Shown here piece by piece: positions 27,059-35,704 of a stretch of DNA of 64,000 bases (its first letter is position 1; the number at the start of each line of letters is the position of its first letter). Made by a program: the position numbers and the translations under genes. Under the pieces are notes generated by a model that did not search any database, had not been told where the DNA came from, and was given only the letters and a program-made list of their open reading frames with translations. Source of the stretch: a bacterium (GTDB lineage: Bacteria; Actinomycetota; Acidimicrobiia; Spongiisociales; Spongiisociaceae); assembly GCA_028821575.1 (NCBI GenBank), contig JAPPFW010000007.1, forward strand, positions 1-64,000. The letters run 5' to 3'.

Positions 27059-30000
27059 CTACGCCCCGATCACCGCCTCGTCCATCCTGTGAACGAACGC
27101 CTTGGAGGATCCGCCCGGCTCCATCGTCACGCCGTAGAGGATGTCGGCCGCTCGAACGGTCGCCTGCTGGTGGGTGACCACGATCAGTTGGGCGTGGTCG
27201 CGGAACTCGTCCACCAGCCGGAGAAAGCGATGCAGGTTGGCGTCGTCGAGGGCTGCATCCACTTCGTCGAGGATGTAGAAGGGAGCCGGACGCGCCTCGA
27301 ACACCGCGAACAGGAACGCCAGAGCGGCCAGAGACCGCTCCCCTCCGGAGAGAAGGGCAAGCTTGCCGATCTTCTTCCCCAAGGGCTGGGCCACGATCTC
27401 GACTCCGGCCTCGAGTGGTTCGTCGGCGCCGGTCAGGACCAGCTCGCCCGTGCCGCCGGGGAACAGTACCGTGAAGAACCGCCGGTAGTGGCGGGCCGTA
27501 TCCTCGAAGGTCCGGTTGAACAGTTCTTGCATCTCGGCATCCAATGACAGGATTACCTTGTTCAAGTCCGCCTTCGATCTCTCGAGGTCGGCAAGCTGAT
27601 CGGTCATCAGACGGTGACGCTCGTCGAGTTCGCGGAACTCGTCGGTCGCGAGGAGGTTCACGGGACCCATGGCCGCCAGTTGCGCCCCTAGGCGCTCCGC
27701 TCGCGCAGTGGGCTCCTCACCCTCGGTAAGGGGACGCTCCGCGGCCAGCGCCTGCTGGACGGAGGCGTCCGCATCCCGCCGCAGGCCCTCGGCCACCGAC
27801 TCCTCGCGCATCCGCAGCTCGGTCTGTTCCACATCGATCCGGCCCAGTCGCTCGCGGACGCCGGTCACGGTTGTCTCGACCTCCGAGATCTCGGTACGGG
27901 TTGTGGCCAGGAGTCCGTCCTGATCCGAGATCGACGCCCTCAGGTACTCGCAGCGCTCCTTCACCTCCGCCAGCTTGACTCGCACCACCTCCAGAACCTG
28001 GAGGGCCATCTCCTCGACCGTGCGGGTCTCTTCGAGTTGCTCGGTTCCTGATGGAGCCTCGTGCAGCGCCTCGCGCCGGGCCGCCAACCGGTCGATGCGA
28101 TCCCGTAGCATGTGGCGGCGCTCCACGGCAGCCCCCAGCTCCCGGATAGCCGCATCCCTGGCGTTGTGTGCGGTCGCATGCGCCCTCTCGGCTGCGTCCC
28201 GCTCGCGACGCCGCTCCGCCCGAGCTTCCCCGTCTTCGGTCTCTGCGTCGGCGATCCTCTCCCTGAGTGCGGCGACTCGACCCTTCCGCTGCTCGATGGT
28301 CCGCCGTAGCGCGGCCACCCGGAGCTCGATCCCGGCGATGGCGTCCCCGCCGGAGGCCTCGGCTCTGCCCAGCCGGTCCAGTTCGGTCTCCGCCTTGGTC
28401 CCGGCTGATTCCAGTGCCGCCAGATCATCGTGGGCACGCGCGGCCGCGTCCCGCGCGGCGGCCAGCTCCCTCCGGGCATCCTCCTCGGCCTGCCTGGCGG
28501 CCGTTTCGGCCTCCCGGGCGGCCTCAGCCGAGTTGCGGGCCGCCTCAAGCGTGGCGGCCGTGCTGCGATCCTGATCGGCGGTCCTGACACCCAGCGATGT
28601 GATCAGATCACCGTCCGGAGTGACCGCCCGCACGCGCGGCTCGTGTGCCACGATGTCCCATCCGGTGCTCCAGCCTTCGACGAGGACCACATCCCCGAGG
28701 AGGGACCGGGCCAGCTCGGGATCGGCGCCCGGTCCCAGCCGGTCCACCAAGGCGTCGACTCCCCATTGCCGGGCGATGGTCGGCGCGAGCGGGATCCCGG
28801 CCTCGCCGGTCGGTCCTGCCATCAGGGGGAGCCCCCCCAGACCTTCCGACTTGAAGATACTCACCGCTCGCCGGAGACGGTCCGGACCGTCGAGGACGAC
28901 TGCCTCGGCCCACTCACCCACCGCGGCGTCGACCGCAGCTGCCATCACGTCGGGGGGATCCAGCAGGGCGGTGAGGACCCCGGCGACGCCACCGAGGTCT
29001 GTGAGCCGTTCCTTGAGTGGCCTCCAGGAACGGGAGGCTGCCGCCGTCAGGGCCTCCGCCTTGGCCTCGGCTGCCGCTCTGCCGGATCGAGCCTCCCGCA
29101 GGAGCCGATCCGACCGTTCCCACTGGGCATTGCGGGCGGCCAGTGCATGCGAGGACGATTCGCGAAGTTTCCGGGCGGCCGCGGTCCGTTCCCGGGTCCG
29201 ATCGAGTTCCCGCTCGAGCGCCTTCGCCCGGGATCTGTCCGCGTCGGCGCGGGCCGTGGTCCCTTCCAGCAACTCGGTCAGCTTCGAGAACTCTCGGGCG
29301 TCACGGGCGGCCGCCGTCTCGAGGGACCTCAGGTCGTCGCGAAGCATTACCGGATCCGCATCTTCCGGCGCCGGCGGCCCTTGAAGCTGCTCCGCGGAGG
29401 CGCGGAGGTTTGCCTCGGTAGCCTCGACCTGCCGCCCGGCGTCCTGCTCCCGGCCGTCAGCCTCCTCGAGTTGGTGCACCAACCGGTCGATCTGGCGGTC
29501 GAGGCTGGTCCGCTGCACGGTTGCCTGCTCGATCCGGCCGACCAGTCCTCTACGGCGTTCCCGGGCTACCTGTGCGATACCGCGCAGCCTGGCGGACACG
29601 GTGTCCAACCTCGCAGCCGCGCCCGCATCCCGAGCCAGAGACCGAGCCTGTTGCGACCGCTCGCGCTCCATGCCGGCCAGCGTCTCCTCGAGCCGGACCA
29701 GGCGGGACCGGCCGGTCGCCGAGGTCTCCTCCAAGCGGGTCCGCTCGAGCGACAACTCGCGGGATCGCTGCCGGGAACGGCGCAGGGTAACGCCGCCGAG
29801 CCATAGGTGAAGGGCTTTGAGTTCGGCGCGCATCGATTCGTGCCGCTCGGCGGCCGCCGCCTGGCGCCGGAGGGGGCGCTTGCGGCGTTTGATCTCCGCG
29901 ACGATGTCATGGAGCCGGAGGAGGTCGGCGTCGGTGCGCTCGAGACGCTGCAGGGCCCTTGCCTTGCGGACCTGATGTTTGAGGATCCCGGCCGCTTCCT

Positions 30001-30484
30001 CGATGATGCGCCGCCGCTCGTCTCCCTTGGCGGTCAGGAGCGACTCCAGACGACCCTGACCGACTATGAGGTGCTGGCTGCGTCCCACTCCGCTGTCCGA
30101 GAGAAGGTCCTGCACGTCGAGCAGCCGGCACCGGACTCCGTTGATCTCGTAGTCGGAGCGACCGCCCCTGAACAGGCGGCGCGTGAGGGAAACCTCGTCG
30201 AGGTCGAGGGGCAGGGCGCGGTCCCGGTTGTCCAGCATCACGGTGACCTCGGCCCGGCTGTGGGCCGGCCGGGTGGCCGTGCCGGCGAAGATGACATCCT
30301 CCATCCGGTCGGTGCGGAGCGCCCGCGTGAACTGGGTGCCCAGCACCCACGCCAGAGAGTCCACGATGTTGGACTTGCCGGTCCCGTTGGGTCCGACGAC
30401 CACCGAGACGCCCGGTTCGAACTCCAGACCGGTGCGGTCGGCGAACGACTTGAAGCCGGCCAGTCTCAGGGATTTCAGATACAA
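27059..30484 (-). CDS. smc: Chromosome partition protein SMC
   Basis: 1141 aa. Head ATPase parts: Walker A VVGPNGTGKSNIVDSL near residue 32 (Thr in place of the common Ser), signature LSGGERSLAALAFLFA and Walker B FYILDEVDAALDD near the C-terminus. Two long Arg/Glu/Ala-rich coiled-coil arms (about 165-480 and 640-970) flank a hinge around 490-620 (GVLTALLDPPDVMAAAVDAA). It condenses and segregates chromosomes with ScpA/B, which are not in this window. It lies between mutM and ftsY, the common order. Confidence 0.97.
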   Translation of the reverse strand: MYLKSLRLAGFKSFADRTGLEFEPGVSVVVGPNGTGKSNIVDSLAWVLGTQFTRALRTDRMEDVIFAGTATRPAHSRAEVTVMLDNRDRALPLDLDEVSLTRRLFRGGRSDYEINGVRCRLLDVQDLLSDSGVGRSQHLIVGQGRLESLLTAKGDERRRIIEEAAGILKHQVRKARALQRLERTDADLLRLHDIVAEIKRRKRPLRRQAAAAERHESMRAELKALHLWLGGVTLRRSRQRSRELSLERTRLEETSATGRSRLVRLEETLAGMERERSQQARSLARDAGAAARLDTVSARLRGIAQVARERRRGLVGRIEQATVQRTSLDRQIDRLVHQLEEADGREQDAGRQVEATEANLRASAEQLQGPPAPEDADPVMLRDDLRSLETAAARDAREFSKLTELLEGTTARADADRSRAKALERELDRTRERTAAARKLRESSSHALAARNAQWERSDRLLREARSGRAAAEAKAEALTAAASRSWRPLKERLTDLGGVAGVLTALLDPPDVMAAAVDAAVGEWAEAVVLDGPDRLRRAVSIFKSEGLGGLPLMAGPTGEAGIPLAPTIARQWGVDALVDRLGPGADPELARSLLGDVVLVEGWSTGWDIVAHEPRVRAVTPDGDLITSLGVRTADQDRSTAATLEAARNSAEAAREAETAARQAEEDARRELAAARDAAARAHDDLAALESAGTKAETELDRLGRAEASGGDAIAGIELRVAALRRTIEQRKGRVAALRERIADAETEDGEARAERRRERDAAERAHATAHNARDAAIRELGAAVERRHMLRDRIDRLAARREALHEAPSGTEQLEETRTVEEMALQVLEVVRVKLAEVKERCEYLRASISDQDGLLATTRTEISEVETTVTGVRERLGRIDVEQTELRMREESVAEGLRRDADASVQQALAAERPLTEGEEPTARAERLGAQLAAMGPVNLLATDEFRELDERHRLMTDQLADLERSKADLNKVILSLDAEMQELFNRTFEDTARHYRRFFTVLFPGGTGELVLTGADEPLEAGVEIVAQPLGKKIGKLALLSGGERSLAALAFLFAVFEARPAPFYILDEVDAALDDANLHRFLRLVDEFRDHAQLIVVTHQQATVRAADILYGVTMEPGGSSKAFVHRMDEAVIGA

Positions 30485-30669
30485 GTCACACCCGTGTGAT
30501 TCGCGTCCCCGCGCACGATAGCGGCTCCCGCGCGTCTACCGCGGCAACCGGATGAGAAGTCTCTGGTCTCGAACCGGCAATCGATGGTCGGCGAGAACGG
30601 TTGGATCGGGTCGTGTTCCGGTCTCGATAGCGCGGTATAACCAACTAGCAACTACGGACTAGCGGCTAC

Positions 30670-31500
30670 TTAGGTCTGACAAGAGGGACACCGGTACGAC
30701 GACCTGGCACCGATCACGCTCCTGCGGATGGGCGTCCGGCAGCTTCGGCAGGGTCGCCCCTCCCTGCCGTAGACGGACAGGTACTCCAGGTGCCGGCCCG
30801 CCCTGCCGTCAGGGAGCAGGTAGGCGAGGTCGTCGAGCGAGGTCCCACCGTGGGACAGACCCGCTTCGAGGACGGAGCGGATAGCCCTCCTGATGGACGC
30901 CATCTCGGCGACCGTCAGGGAACCGGCGGGTCGTGAGCCATCGACGTGTGCCTCGAACAGGACCTCGTCCGAATAGATGTTTCCAAGCCCCGAGATGAAG
31001 CGCTGGTCGAGAAGGAGGGTCTTGACGGCCACCCGCCGCCCGTGGACCGCCGCCGCCAGCCGTTCTGCGGGGGGAATCTCACCGAGGGCGTCCGGTCCCA
31101 GGAGGGCCAGAGTCGATGCCGCCAGTTCGGATGCCGTGTAGACAGCCACGAAACCGAAGGTACGCGGGTCGATCATCCGCACCTCGCGGCCTGAACCCGT
31201 CTCGATCACCACCCGGGTATGGCGCCCCAGGGGCTCGGCGGGCCCGCTGATCGCCATGTGACCCGACATCCCGAGGTGAGAAACCCAGGTGAGTCCCTCC
31301 CCCACATCGAACATGAGGAACTTGCCCCGCCGCGCCAGCGAGCGCACCACCCGTCCCTCCAGGCGAGCGGCGAAGTCATCCGGCTCGGGTTGGCGCCGCA
31401 GCATCCGGGGGTGGAGAACCCTCGTGGAGACGATCCTTCGTCCGGCGAGTTCGGGCACCAGCATTCGCCGTGTCGTCTCGACCTCCGGTAGCTCGGGCAA
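30670..31500 (-). CDS. mutM: Formamidopyrimidine-DNA glycosylase (Fpg/MutM)
   Basis: 276 aa. Excises 8-oxoguanine and other oxidised purines, then nicks by beta,delta-elimination. Mature N-terminus PELPEVETTRRML with catalytic Pro2 and Glu3; RRGKFLMFDV carries the conserved Lys; QRFISGLGNIYSDEVLFEA is the helix-2-turn-helix. The C-terminal zinc finger has Cys pairs in PCRSC and YRCPSC. It is 161 bp downstream of rnc. Confidence 0.97.
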   Translation of the reverse strand: MPELPEVETTRRMLVPELAGRRIVSTRVLHPRMLRRQPEPDDFAARLEGRVVRSLARRGKFLMFDVGEGLTWVSHLGMSGHMAISGPAEPLGRHTRVVIETGSGREVRMIDPRTFGFVAVYTASELAASTLALLGPDALGEIPPAERLAAAVHGRRVAVKTLLLDQRFISGLGNIYSDEVLFEAHVDGSRPAGSLTVAEMASIRRAIRSVLEAGLSHGGTSLDDLAYLLPDGRAGRHLEYLSVYGREGRPCRSCRTPIRRSVIGARSSYRCPSCQT

Positions 31501-31661
31501 CTAGTGGGCTGCCTGCGATGCGGCGGTGTGGGATGCGCGACCGCCGGCGTGCCCGGCAACACGATCCGGCGAAGACGTACCGGGGACGTGCTCGGGCATG
31601 GCGGAACGCAGCGAGGAGCGCCGGCTAGCCGGACAGGTCGGATCGTCTCGCTTGCAGGCCA

Positions 31662-32366
31662 CTAGCCCGACTCTTCCCGGTCGGTCGCCATAGCCTCGAG
31701 CGCCGCGCGGGCGGCCTCCTGCTGGGCCCTTCTTTTCGAGCGCCCGACGCCGGATCCCCACTCGGCACCGTCGACCGACACGACCGACGTGAACACCTTC
31801 CGGTGATCGGGACCTTCGGAGTCGATGCGGTACTCGGGCCGGGTGCCATCGCGGGCAAGCAACTCCTGCAGCCGGCTCTTGTAGTCGCCCCAGCCCGGCC
31901 GAACTGCGGCACTCCCGATCCGATGCTCCCACAGCCGCAGGATCACCCGGCGGGCCGGTTCCAGACCTCCATCCAGGTAGACCGCGCCGAGCACCGCCTC
32001 CATGGCGTCCCCCAGGATGGAGCTCCTACCCCGGCCTCCGGTCGCCTCCTCCCCCTTTCCCAGCAGCACGTGTTCGCCGAGACCCAGACCCTCCGCGACC
32101 TCGGAGAGGGCCCGGTTGCTGACTGCAGACGCACGCAACTTGACCAGTTCACCCTCTGGATAGTCCGGAAAGTGGCCAAAGATGAAGTCGGTCACCACCA
32201 ATTGCAGGATGGTGTCTCCCAGGAACTCGAGGCGCTCGTTGGAAGGCTCCTCCCCGGTCTCCGCAACCCACGAACGGTGGCGGAGCGCCCGGTTCAGAAG
32301 TTCGGGGTCGGCGAAGGAGTGGTCGAGGGCCTGCTCCAGGCCGGCGTGAGAACTCGAGTCATTCAC
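31662..32366 (-). CDS. rnc: Ribonuclease III
   Basis: 234 aa from the GTG at 32366, which overlaps the plsX stop (GTGA); the track ORF's extra 36 codons are antisense-like. The catalytic domain has the signature NERLEFLGDTILQLV and SILGDAMEAVLGAVYLDGG; the C-terminal dsRNA-binding domain spans about 160-230 (DYKSRLQELLARDG, KRRAQQEAARAALE). It processes rRNA precursors and structured mRNAs. Confidence 0.96.
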   Translation of the reverse strand: MNDSSSHAGLEQALDHSFADPELLNRALRHRSWVAETGEEPSNERLEFLGDTILQLVVTDFIFGHFPDYPEGELVKLRASAVSNRALSEVAEGLGLGEHVLLGKGEEATGGRGRSSILGDAMEAVLGAVYLDGGLEPARRVILRLWEHRIGSAAVRPGWGDYKSRLQELLARDGTRPEYRIDSEGPDHRKVFTSVVSVDGAEWGSGVGRSKRRAQQEAARAALEAMATDREESG

Positions 32367-33337
32367 GAACGGACCAGGCCGTGTTCGAGTCGTTCGATCA
32401 GGCCCCCTTTGACACCCTCTGTAGCAAGACGGATCGCGTTGAAGATCGCCCGGCGCGAGGATGACCCGTGGCATATGACGACGCTTGCCGACGTACCGAC
32501 GAGGTGGGCGCCCCCGTACCTGGCCGGGTCGATGACCTCGCGGATCTCGTTCATCGGGGCGGCAATGTGGGGCAACACCTCCTCTGGGAGGCGCTCGAAA
32601 GCCCGGCCGATCAAGCGGGCCACCAGACCGGCGGCGGCCTCGATGGTCTTGAGGGCGACATTGCCGGTGAAGCCGTCCGTCACGAACACGTCGGCGACCT
32701 CGCCTATGATGTCACCGCCTTCGAGGTTCCCCACGAAGTTGACCGGTGCTTCCTCGAGCAGTTCGAAAGCCGACCGCTCGACGTCCCTGCCCTTGGCCCG
32801 CTCGGCGCCGATGTTGAGCAGACCCACCCGGGGACGTTCGATGCCGTAGACGATCTCTGCCAGCTGGGCGCCCATCACGCCGAACTGGAGGAGGTGCACG
32901 GGGCGTACCTCGAGATTGGCGCCCGCATCGAGCAGCAGGACGGGTTTGCCCGGGCGCGGTATGGGAGTGGCGATCGCAGGGCGCAACACCCCCTTTATGC
33001 GTCCGATCACGATCGAGGCGGCCGCGATGGCCGCTCCTGTGGAACCGGCCGACACCAGGGCGTCGGCCCCATGAGAGGCTACGAGCCGCGCCGCGGTGAG
33101 TACGGAGGAGTCGGGTTTGTCGCGCACCGCCTTGGCCGGGTGGTCGTGCATCTCCACGACTTCCGGAGCGTGGACCACCGGCAGATCAGCTCCGATCGCA
33201 TTCAGATCAGGCTCGACGACCTCCTCGCGGCCCACGAGCACGACATCGTGGCCCGCCTCTGCCGCCAGGACCGCGCCCGCCACGATCTCGGCGGGCCCCT
33301 GGTCGGTTCCCATCACGTCGACTGCTATGCGAGCCAC
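32363..33337 (-). CDS. plsX: Phosphate acyltransferase PlsX
   Basis: 324 aa. Makes acyl-phosphate from acyl-ACP for glycerolipid synthesis. Starts MARIAVDVMGTDQGPAEIV; later VSAGSTGAAIAAASIVIGRI, LLDAGANLEVRP, FVTDGFTGNVALKTIEA and the C-terminal HGSSSRRAIFNAIRLA. The rpmF-plsX-rnc order is conserved. Confidence 0.97.
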   Translation of the reverse strand: MARIAVDVMGTDQGPAEIVAGAVLAAEAGHDVVLVGREEVVEPDLNAIGADLPVVHAPEVVEMHDHPAKAVRDKPDSSVLTAARLVASHGADALVSAGSTGAAIAAASIVIGRIKGVLRPAIATPIPRPGKPVLLLDAGANLEVRPVHLLQFGVMGAQLAEIVYGIERPRVGLLNIGAERAKGRDVERSAFELLEEAPVNFVGNLEGGDIIGEVADVFVTDGFTGNVALKTIEAAAGLVARLIGRAFERLPEEVLPHIAAPMNEIREVIDPARYGGAHLVGTSASVVICHGSSSRRAIFNAIRLATEGVKGGLIERLEHGLVRS

Positions 33338-33418
33338 GGGTCCCCGATCAGGTGTGCGGGATGGGCGCTCCCTCTGAAGCCCCGAGACGGGACGCCCCCC
33401 GTTGGCGTGACCCCCCGC

Positions 33419-33610
33419 TCAATCGAACACCTCCACGACCGTTCGCCCGCGATAGGTACCGCAACCGCCCTTTCCCGTACAGGCCCTGTGGGGTAGCTTC
33501 GGCAGACCGCACCGCGGGCAGGTAACGGTCCGGGTAGGGCGCATCTTCATCGCCTCCGCCTTGCGCCTCCGCGTGCGTGAGCGCGACATCTTCCTCTTTG
33601 GTACAGCCAT
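33419..33610 (-). CDS. rpmF: 50S ribosomal protein L32
   Basis: 63 aa, starts MAVPKRKMSRSRTRRRKAEA, then CPRCGLPKLPHRACTGKGGC, the Cys-containing (zinc-type) L32 form with GTYRGRTVVEV at the end. 21 bp after DUF177. Confidence 0.97.
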   Translation of the reverse strand: MAVPKRKMSRSRTRRRKAEAMKMRPTRTVTCPRCGLPKLPHRACTGKGGCGTYRGRTVVEVFD

Positions 33611-33631
33611 GGCGTATCCCTTCCGGTCACG

Positions 33632-34129
33632 TCAGGTTGAGGGGGGTGCTTCCAACCAGCCTTCCAGAGCGGCGAACGGAGAGCCTCTCGCCACGGAATG
33701 CCCCTCGCAGGGATCTACATTCAAGTCGTTTCCGCACGACGGACAAAGTCCCCGGCAGGACTCCGAGCATAGCGGTACCAGCGGGACTGACAAGCACAAT
33801 TCGTCGTGAAGCACCGGGGCCAGGTCAATCACCCCGTCGGGGCCGATATCCCCGCTGGCTTCCTCACCGTAGGCCTTCATCACCGGAGCGCCAGCCCGGA
33901 AGGACACCGGCCGGAGGCAACGGTTGCACCTGAGCCGCATCGTAGCCCCCACATCGCCGCGGACCAGCACACCCCCGACCATGTCCTCGACGCGCAGGTC
34001 CGCGTCGACCGGTCCGCACTCCTCCACCTGGTCCAATGCGATCTCCATGGAGCCCGAGAGGGAGACCTCTCGACGGGATCCGGGTCGGCCGAGCAGGTCG
34101 GAGATGTGGATCAGGAAGGGCCGGTCTAT
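33632..34129 (-). CDS. DUF177 (YceD-like) protein, start codon uncertain
   Basis: The track ORF begins at ATG 34048, but the frame is open upstream and encodes FLIHISDLLGRPGSRREVSL, which is the usual DUF177 N-terminus. No ATG, GTG or TTG exists in that part. An ATA at 34127-34129 overlaps the previous gene's stop (ATAG), mirroring the ATGA/GTGA couplings nearby; a CTG five codons on is another option. The core has MRLRCNRCLRPVSF, SLVPLC-like VPLCSESCRGLCPSCGND, giving two Cys pairs. It occurs next to rpmF and is thought to act in 23S rRNA or lipid-linked processes; the role here is unproven. Confidence 0.75.
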   Translation of the reverse strand: MDRPFLIHISDLLGRPGSRREVSLSGSMEIALDQVEECGPVDADLRVEDMVGGVLVRGDVGATMRLRCNRCLRPVSFRAGAPVMKAYGEEASGDIGPDGVIDLAPVLHDELCLSVPLVPLCSESCRGLCPSCGNDLNVDPCEGHSVARGSPFAALEGWLEAPPST

Positions 34130-34635
34130 TGGCCCACCGACCGGGTCTGGCGGAGTTCGGCCCGCATGGCGCGGATCTGGTCCAGGACCCGGCCCATCAG
34201 GGCCTCCAGCCGTTCGAGGCGGTCCTCGGCGTAGTCCTCGGCCTCCAGCCGGATCCTGTGCGAGTGGTCCTCGGCCCTACGCACGAGGATGTTCGCCTCC
34301 TCGGTGGCCTCTGCGATGATGTTGGTGTCGGACACCAGTTCGTCGGCCTTCTGCCGGGCTCGCTGTATGAGATCTCGTACCCGCTCGTTGGTCCGGGCCA
34401 CGAAGGTCTCACGCTCCCTCACCATCCAGCGGGCAGTCCGCAACTCCTCGGGTAGGCGGTCCTGCAGCATTTCGAGGGTCTGCAGCATCTGCTCCCGGTC
34501 GATGATCACCTTGCCCGAAGCGGGTATGGTCTTCGCCTCGGAGATCGCCATGATCATCTCCGAGACGAGGTTCTGCACCTGCCCGACCGTTGGGAGGGCG
34601 ACCGTCCCGCCTGCCTCTTCTCGATCACCGTTCAT
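34126..34635 (-). CDS. DivIVA-like / AtpF-like coiled-coil protein
   Basis: 169 aa. LPTVGQVQNLVSEMIMAISE at the N-terminus, then long Glu/Arg-rich helices (about 60-165; ERVRDLIQRARQKADELV, AEDYAEDRLERLEALMGRVL) predicting a coiled coil. Members of this group lie between coaD and DUF177 in many actinobacteria and are annotated as DivIVA or ATP synthase B-like; a role in cell-pole or envelope organisation is plausible but not shown. It overlaps the coaD end by 11 nt. Confidence 0.8.
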   Translation of the reverse strand: MNGDREEAGGTVALPTVGQVQNLVSEMIMAISEAKTIPASGKVIIDREQMLQTLEMLQDRLPEELRTARWMVRERETFVARTNERVRDLIQRARQKADELVSDTNIIAEATEEANILVRRAEDHSHRIRLEAEDYAEDRLERLEALMGRVLDQIRAMRAELRQTRSVGQ

Positions 34636-35107
34636 GCGACCACCGTTCCTTCATCAACCGGCCTACTTCTCCCGGTACCAAGCCGTCCACTGTACCGCCC
34701 AGGCTTCCCACTTCCTTGACCAGGGAAGAGGATAGGTAGGCGTGCTCGGGACTTGTGGGGATGAACACGGTATCGATTCCCGACAGCCTGTGGTTCATCT
34801 GGGCCATCTGCAGTTCGTAGTCGAAGTCAGACACGGCCCGCAACCCTTTCACGATCACGCCGACATCCCTCGTTCGGGCGAAGTCCACCAGGAGACCGTC
34901 GAAGGAGGCAACCTCTACTCTGGGCTCGTCGGCGAACAGGTCGTCGAGCATCTCCAACCGCTCCTCGGATGTGAACATGGGCGTCTTGGAGAGGTTGCGG
35001 ATGACCGCCACGACCACCCGGTCGAAGACCGAGACGCTCCGGCGGATGACGTCCATATGTCCGTTGGTGGGGGGATCGAAGCTCCCGGGACAGACCGCTG
35101 TGGTCAC
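34625..35107 (-). CDS. coaD: Phosphopantetheine adenylyltransferase
   Basis: 160 aa. Fourth step of coenzyme A synthesis. CPGSFDPPTNGHMDVIRRSV contains the H-x-G-H type nucleotide site; VKGLRAVSDFDYELQMAQMN and TSPEHAYLSSSLVKEV are typical. It is 32 bp from rsmD. Confidence 0.97.
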   Translation of the reverse strand: MTTAVCPGSFDPPTNGHMDVIRRSVSVFDRVVVAVIRNLSKTPMFTSEERLEMLDDLFADEPRVEVASFDGLLVDFARTRDVGVIVKGLRAVSDFDYELQMAQMNHRLSGIDTVFIPTSPEHAYLSSSLVKEVGSLGGTVDGLVPGEVGRLMKERWSHER

Positions 35108-35139
35108 CTTCTCTCCCTTGTCCGGCAGTTGCCCTCAAT

Positions 35140-35703
35140 CTAACCGGTGGTCCACCGATTCCCCACCTCCGGGACACGAAGGTAACGCCAGATCCGGGCC
35201 GTCCCGTAGCCGAGCCGGCCGGCAGCCTCGAGACCCGGCGCTTCCGGCCGTCGCTCCCCGTCGGGCCGGTGGAGAACCGCCGTCCCACCGATCCGCATCA
35301 GCGGCACCACCGAGCGCAGGGTGGTTTCGACCGAGGCCGCCGAGTGGTGGTAGGGGGGATCGACGAACACCAGGTCGAAACGTCCAGGAGGCCGGGTGAG
35401 GAACCGGTCGACATCGACGGCGGCGATCTCCCCGCCTAACCCCACCGAGTCGACATTGGCCCGCAGAGCCTGCAGCGCCCTGCGGTCGTTCTCGACAAAA
35501 ACCACCGATGCGGATCCGCGGCTCAACGCTTCCAGACCCAGCGAGCCCGTGCCGGCGTAGAGATCCAGCACGTCCGCCCCCGGGAGCACCGCGGCGATGG
35601 CGGAGAAAATCCCCTCGCGGGCCCGGTCGGTCATCGGCCGCGTGACGCGGCCCCGAGGTGCCTTGAGCCGCCGGCCCTTCGACACTCCCGAGATCACCCT
35701 CAT
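35140..35703 (-). CDS. rsmD: 16S rRNA (guanine966-N2)-methyltransferase RsmD
   Basis: 187 aa, SAM-dependent. MRVISGVSKGRRLKAPRG and TRPMTDRAREGIFSAI at the start, SAM loop DLYAGTGSLGLEALSRGS, catalytic VDPPYHHS. Standard recG-rsmD-coaD order; 1 bp after recG. Confidence 0.95.
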   Translation of the reverse strand: MRVISGVSKGRRLKAPRGRVTRPMTDRAREGIFSAIAAVLPGADVLDLYAGTGSLGLEALSRGSASVVFVENDRRALQALRANVDSVGLGGEIAAVDVDRFLTRPPGRFDLVFVDPPYHHSAASVETTLRSVVPLMRIGGTAVLHRPDGERRPEAPGLEAAGRLGYGTARIWRYLRVPEVGNRWTTG

Positions 35704-35704
35704 G

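Noticed and set aside
28430-29806. 458-aa plus ORF inside smc
   Set aside because: Antisense of the SMC coiled-coil and hinge; no motifs.
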